58,885 bases of DNA from Kineosporia mesophila (GTDB lineage: Bacteria > Actinomycetota > Actinomycetes > Actinomycetales > Kineosporiaceae). How positions within the stretch are numbered: position 1 is the first letter of the stretch; every line of letters starts with the position of its first letter. The notes beneath the pieces were generated by a model, which was not told the DNA's origin, did not search any database, and saw only the letters and a program-made list of their open reading frames with translations. This document shows, piece after piece, positions 55,990-58,885 of the stretch. The stretch is from assembly GCF_021129235.1 (NCBI RefSeq), contig NZ_JAJOMA010000036.1:1-58885 (forward strand). Direction: 5' to 3'. Made by a program: the position numbers and the translations under genes.

Positions 55990-56508
55990 ATGAAGATGAT
56001 CGACGCCGGCCTCACCGACCGGACCGGCCGGCCCGTGACCCTGCGCGGCGTGGACGACGACAACTGGCGTGCCGTGGCGGATGTCGTGCCCGGTGACGAC
56101 CAGCGGGACTGGGTGGCGACCTCGGCCGCCCGGTACCTGCTGCTGAGTGAGCGCGAAGGATTGTGGACGTCCCTGGGCATCTTTGCGGGCGACGAGGTCA
56201 CCGGGCACCTGATGTACGCCTACGACGAGGACGACGACCGGTACTGGGTCGGCGGCATGCTCGTGGACGAGCCCTCGCAGGGCGCGGGCATCGGGCGTGC
56301 GTCCCTGGTGACCCTGCTCAGCTACCTGCTGGAACTGCCCGACTGCGAAGGCGTCCGGCTCGCGGTGCACGAGGACAACGCGCAGGCCCGCAAGCTCTAC
56401 GCGTCCGTCGGCTTCACCGAGCTGGCGAAGGACGACGACGGCGACTGGACGGCCGAGCTGACCGAGCTGGCCGATTCCGCGGCGTCCACCGGTTCCCCGG
56501 AGGACTGA
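55990..56508 (+). CDS. GNAT acetyltransferase
   Basis: The 172-residue protein has VTLRGVDDDNWRAVADVVPG, YWVGGMLVDEPSQGAGIGRA (acetyl-CoA motif, about residues 82-101) and VHEDNAQARKLYASVGFTEL (about 128-147), like spermidine/diamine N-acetyltransferases (the SpeG-like KLYxxxGF ending). The ATG at 55990 lies 52 bp after motif copy f. Second-base start alternatives are GTG 55987 and ATG 55996. Substrate probably a polyamine or small amine; inference. Confidence 0.85.
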   Translation: MKMIDAGLTDRTGRPVTLRGVDDDNWRAVADVVPGDDQRDWVATSAARYLLLSEREGLWTSLGIFAGDEVTGHLMYAYDEDDDRYWVGGMLVDEPSQGAGIGRASLVTLLSYLLELPDCEGVRLAVHEDNAQARKLYASVGFTELAKDDDGDWTAELTELADSAASTGSPED

Positions 56509-56717
56509 ACCCCGGCCGGAACACCACGACCGCGGCCGCCGGTCTCGGCGAGGTACCCCGCCCTCACCGACCCGGGCCGTCAGAACCGGTTCGGATCAGA
56601 CCGGCTGCCCGTGGATCACTCACGGTGATGGCGAACTTTTCCCGTCCACTGCGCATCGAACTGGGAGGACGAAGGTGCTCTGAGGACGCGGTAACGGACG
56701 CCCACGGGAGGCGAACC

Positions 56718-58178
56718 ATGGTCACGACAACGCAGACGGTGGCGCAGAAAGGCCGGCCCACCCTGGGCCGGCGCGGGTTCCTCGCTCTGGCGGGCGCCGG
56801 CGGAGCGGGCCTTCTCACCGCCCGCCGGGCCCTCGCCGCGGGCGGCGACCTGGACTGGGCCGGGCTGCGCCGGGCGCTGGACGGCCCGCTCCTGCGGCCC
56901 GGCGACACCGGCTACGCGCAGGCGTCGCTCCCGTTCAACGCCGCGCTCGGCCGCCGCACCCCGGCCGCGATCGCGCAGGTCACCGGCCGCACCGACATCA
57001 AGCGCTGCGTGCAGCGGGCCGCCGGGCATGGCATCCCGGTCGCCGCGCGCTCGGGCGGGCACAGCTACGCCGGCTACTCCACGCCGGACGGCGGACTGGT
57101 CGTCGACGTCAGCGGAATGAAGAGGATCACGGTGAAGGACGACGGCACCGTGCAAGTCGGTGCCGGGGCACGCCTGTCGCAGGTGTATGCCGCGCTCGCG
57201 GCGCGGGGCCGGGCCCTGCCCGGCGGCAGCTGCCCGACCGTCGGCATCGCCGGGCTGACCCTCGGCGGCGGCATCGGTGTCCTGTCGCGGCCCTACGGGC
57301 TGACCTGCGACCACCTGAAGGCCGCGCACGTGGTGACCGGCGAGGGCGAGCTCCTACTGGCCGACGCCACACATCACAGCGACCTGTTCTGGTCGCTGCG
57401 CGGCGGTGGCGGTGGGGGCGGCGGCATCGTCACCGACCTGACGTTCACCACCGTGGCCGCGCCGACCGTCACCGTGTTCTCCCTGACCTTCCCGCCCACG
57501 GCCTCCGCGGCCGTGCTCAGCGCCTGGAGCCAGTGGATCGACGCCGCCCCGAAGGCCCTGACCTCGGTGTGCCACATCAACGGCTCCGCCGCCGGGGCCC
57601 GCCCGGCCAACCGGGTCGTGGGCACCTTCGTGGGCACCCCGTCCAAACTTCCGGCCCACCTGAACACCCTGATTGCCGAGGTGGGCGCGACCCCGACCGC
57701 CCGCACGTCGAAGAGCTACACCTGTCTGGGCGCGATGCAGCACTTCGCCGGCGGCCGTACCGGCCGGGAGAAGTTCCGCGCCGCCTCCCGGCTGCTGGCG
57801 GGGACCCTGACCCGCTCGCGGGCCCAGCAGATCGTCGACCTGATGAGCGGCCCGGCCGGGGTGGTGCTGCTCATCGACTCCCTCGGCGGGGAGGTGGCCG
57901 GCCTCTCCCCCACCGACACGGTGTTCGTGCACCGTAAGGCCGTGGCCTCGGTGCAGATCTACACCTCCGACGCCAACGGCGGTCCGGACGTCCTGGCCGT
58001 GCAGGACGCCCTGACCCCGGTGACCGGCGGCGGCTCGTACGTGAACTACCTCAACGCGGCGCAGAAGAACTGGGGCAGCGCCTACTACGGCAAGAATCTG
58101 CCCCGGCTGCGCAAGGTGGTGAAGAAGTACGACCCCCACGGAGTGCTGGACTTCGCCCAGAACGTACGCAACGCGTGA
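56718..58178 (+). CDS. Tat-exported FAD-binding oxidoreductase (BBE family)
   Basis: About 486 residues. Tat-type signal: RRGFLALAGAGGAGLLTARR (about residues 18-37) followed by ALA-A cleavage. The PCMH FAD domain shows AARSGGHSYAGYSTPDGGLV (about 109-128; His binds FAD covalently), GAGARLSQVYAALAARGRAL and GGSCPTVGIAGLTLGGGIGV. The C terminus (NAAQKNWGSAYYGKNLPRLR, KYDPHGVLDFAQNVRN) is the berberine-bridge-enzyme-like segment. Such oxidases use O2 on sugars or alkaloid-like substrates in the periplasmic space. The ATG at 56718 has GGAGGCG upstream. Not clearly linked to neighbours. Confidence 0.9.
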   Translation: MVTTTQTVAQKGRPTLGRRGFLALAGAGGAGLLTARRALAAGGDLDWAGLRRALDGPLLRPGDTGYAQASLPFNAALGRRTPAAIAQVTGRTDIKRCVQRAAGHGIPVAARSGGHSYAGYSTPDGGLVVDVSGMKRITVKDDGTVQVGAGARLSQVYAALAARGRALPGGSCPTVGIAGLTLGGGIGVLSRPYGLTCDHLKAAHVVTGEGELLLADATHHSDLFWSLRGGGGGGGGIVTDLTFTTVAAPTVTVFSLTFPPTASAAVLSAWSQWIDAAPKALTSVCHINGSAAGARPANRVVGTFVGTPSKLPAHLNTLIAEVGATPTARTSKSYTCLGAMQHFAGGRTGREKFRAASRLLAGTLTRSRAQQIVDLMSGPAGVVLLIDSLGGEVAGLSPTDTVFVHRKAVASVQIYTSDANGGPDVLAVQDALTPVTGGGSYVNYLNAAQKNWGSAYYGKNLPRLRKVVKKYDPHGVLDFAQNVRNA

Positions 58179-58341
58179 GTCTCGTTCAGGAGCGGGAGAC
58201 TTGCGGGGCCGCCGGCGCCGTCGGCCCGCAGCGCCCGATGCCGGGCCGCGGCCGTACGGCTCAGCCGGTCGTCACCGGCCTGGTGACCGAAGGACTCGTC
58301 GACCGCTCGACGTGGTCCAGGTCACCCTCCGCCGAACCGTC

Positions 58342-58885
58342 TCACCCGGTGACGACGTCCACCAGGACCTTGCCGACCGTCCCGCCCTGCACCGCGTCGT
58401 GGGCCGCGGCCATGTCCTCCAGGCCGAACCGCACCAGCGGCAGTCCGTGCTCCTGGCCCACCGGCAGCGCGCCGTCGGCCAGAGCGGCGCTGATGTCCTG
58501 CGCCGCGGCACTCATCACCTCGTCGCCCACCGTGTAGAGCAGCATGAACTGCAGCCGGACGTTCGGGCCCATCCCGGCCCCGATGTTCAGGGTCAGGTCG
58601 TTACCACCGTCGTTGGCGTAGACGGCCACCGTGCCGCGCGGCCTGATCACCGCCAGGTCGATGTCCCAGTTCCTCGACGGCGACACCTCGACCACCACGT
58701 CCACCCCCTCGGGGGCGATCTCGCGCACCCGGGCGACCACGTCGTCCGTCCGGTAGTTGATGACGTGCCCGGCCCCGGCGGCCCGGGCCAGCACGGCCTT
58801 CTCGGGCCCGCTGACGGTCGTGATCACGGTCGCACCGGCCCACACCCCCAGCTGGATGGCCGCGTGCCCGACCGCGCCCGCTCCC
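58342..58885 (-). CDS. NADPH:quinone reductase-like dehydrogenase, partial
   Basis: Only the C-terminal part of an MDR protein is in the window; the frame remains open to the right edge (GAGAVGHAAIQLGVWAGATV, the Rossmann GxGxxG). Visible motifs: AAGAGHVINYRTDDVVARVR, GVDVVVEVSPSRNWDIDLAV and the closing FGLEDMAAAHDAVQGGTVGK (GK-V-L). It resembles quinone reductase/zeta-crystallin types. It is convergent with the FAD oxidase; the 160 bp between them have no gene. Confidence 0.8.
   Translation of the reverse strand, partial: GAGAVGHAAIQLGVWAGATVITTVSGPEKAVLARAAGAGHVINYRTDDVVARVREIAPEGVDVVVEVSPSRNWDIDLAVIRPRGTVAVYANDGGNDLTLNIGAGMGPNVRLQFMLLYTVGDEVMSAAAQDISAALADGALPVGQEHGLPLVRFGLEDMAAAHDAVQGGTVGKVLVDVVTG

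Noticed and set aside
1-58885. tRNA or rRNA genes, prophage, or natural-product cluster
   Set aside because: I saw no cloverleaf-like sequence, ribosomal RNA sequence, phage structural genes, polyketide or peptide synthases. I could not run tRNAscan or HMM searches, so a tRNA on a GC-rich stretch could be missed.

Overview
The window is GC-rich (about 70%) DNA from an actinomycete. Evidence: very high GC at third codon positions, many GTG starts and probable leaderless genes, and families typical of filamentous or sporulating Actinobacteria: DUF397, DUF3152, an Eis-like acetyltransferase, a mycothiol-dependent maleylpyruvate isomerase-like protein, DUF1062, DUF4180, DUF4265 and two DUF1996 secreted proteins. 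A Kineosporia-like organism is my guess; that is inference. I see no tRNA, rRNA, CRISPR array, phage structural genes or large biosynthetic cluster.

Layout. 1-3.3 kb: tight sugar-phosphate operon (class II aldolase end, ADP-dependent sugar kinase, mannose-6-phosphate isomerase), then a GNAT gene. 3.3-7.8 kb: a NarX/NarL-like two-component pair flanked by two DUF1996 secreted proteins. 8-13.5 kb: a DUF397 unit, GNATs, an MFS exporter divergent from a LysR regulator, and a maleylpyruvate isomerase-like protein. 13.5-15.2 kb: a repeat-rich island with a C-terminally truncated tyrosine recombinase, two related long palindromes and three copies of a 12-bp motif (TGATAACAGGCT). 15.2-21.4 kb: small housekeeping and accessory enzymes (methyltransferase, lipoprotein, NUDIX, phosphotransferase, MazG, GNATs, HicA-like protein, frameshifted HAD). 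21.4-30 kb: two intact tyrosine recombinases, a response regulator with a His/Asp-rich insert in its receiver, Eis, a frameshifted phosphotransferase, and a MarR/AzoR pair with twin operators. 30-40.2 kb: phosphatase, secreted M1 peptidase, a broken inositol-phosphatase behind a ROK regulator, DUF3152, and the anaerobic ribonucleotide reductase operon nrdD-nrdG-yciI-like. 40.2-41.7 kb: a gene-poor stretch and a decayed ECF sigma gene. 41.7-48.1 kb: a secreted peptidoglycan-binding protein and three regulator/divergent enzyme modules (MarR-hydrolase, XRE-oxidoreductase, TetR-alcohol dehydrogenase), each with a visible operator repeat. 48.1-54.3 kb: GNAT, zinc/coiled-coil protein, DUF4265, phosphotransferase-methyltransferase pair, MerR, VOC, broken LysE exporter. 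54.3-56 kb: second island with three more TGATAACAGGCT copies in the opposite orientation, bracketing an NAD-dependent epimerase. 56-58.9 kb: GNAT, Tat-exported FAD oxidase, and a partial quinone oxidoreductase.

The main themes are accessory-genome turnover (three tyrosine recombinases, at least seven broken genes, the two repeat islands) and many one-regulator/one-enzyme stress modules. The strongest candidate for something undescribed is the six-copy 12-bp motif with its modules and the covarying palindromes next to the truncated recombinase.
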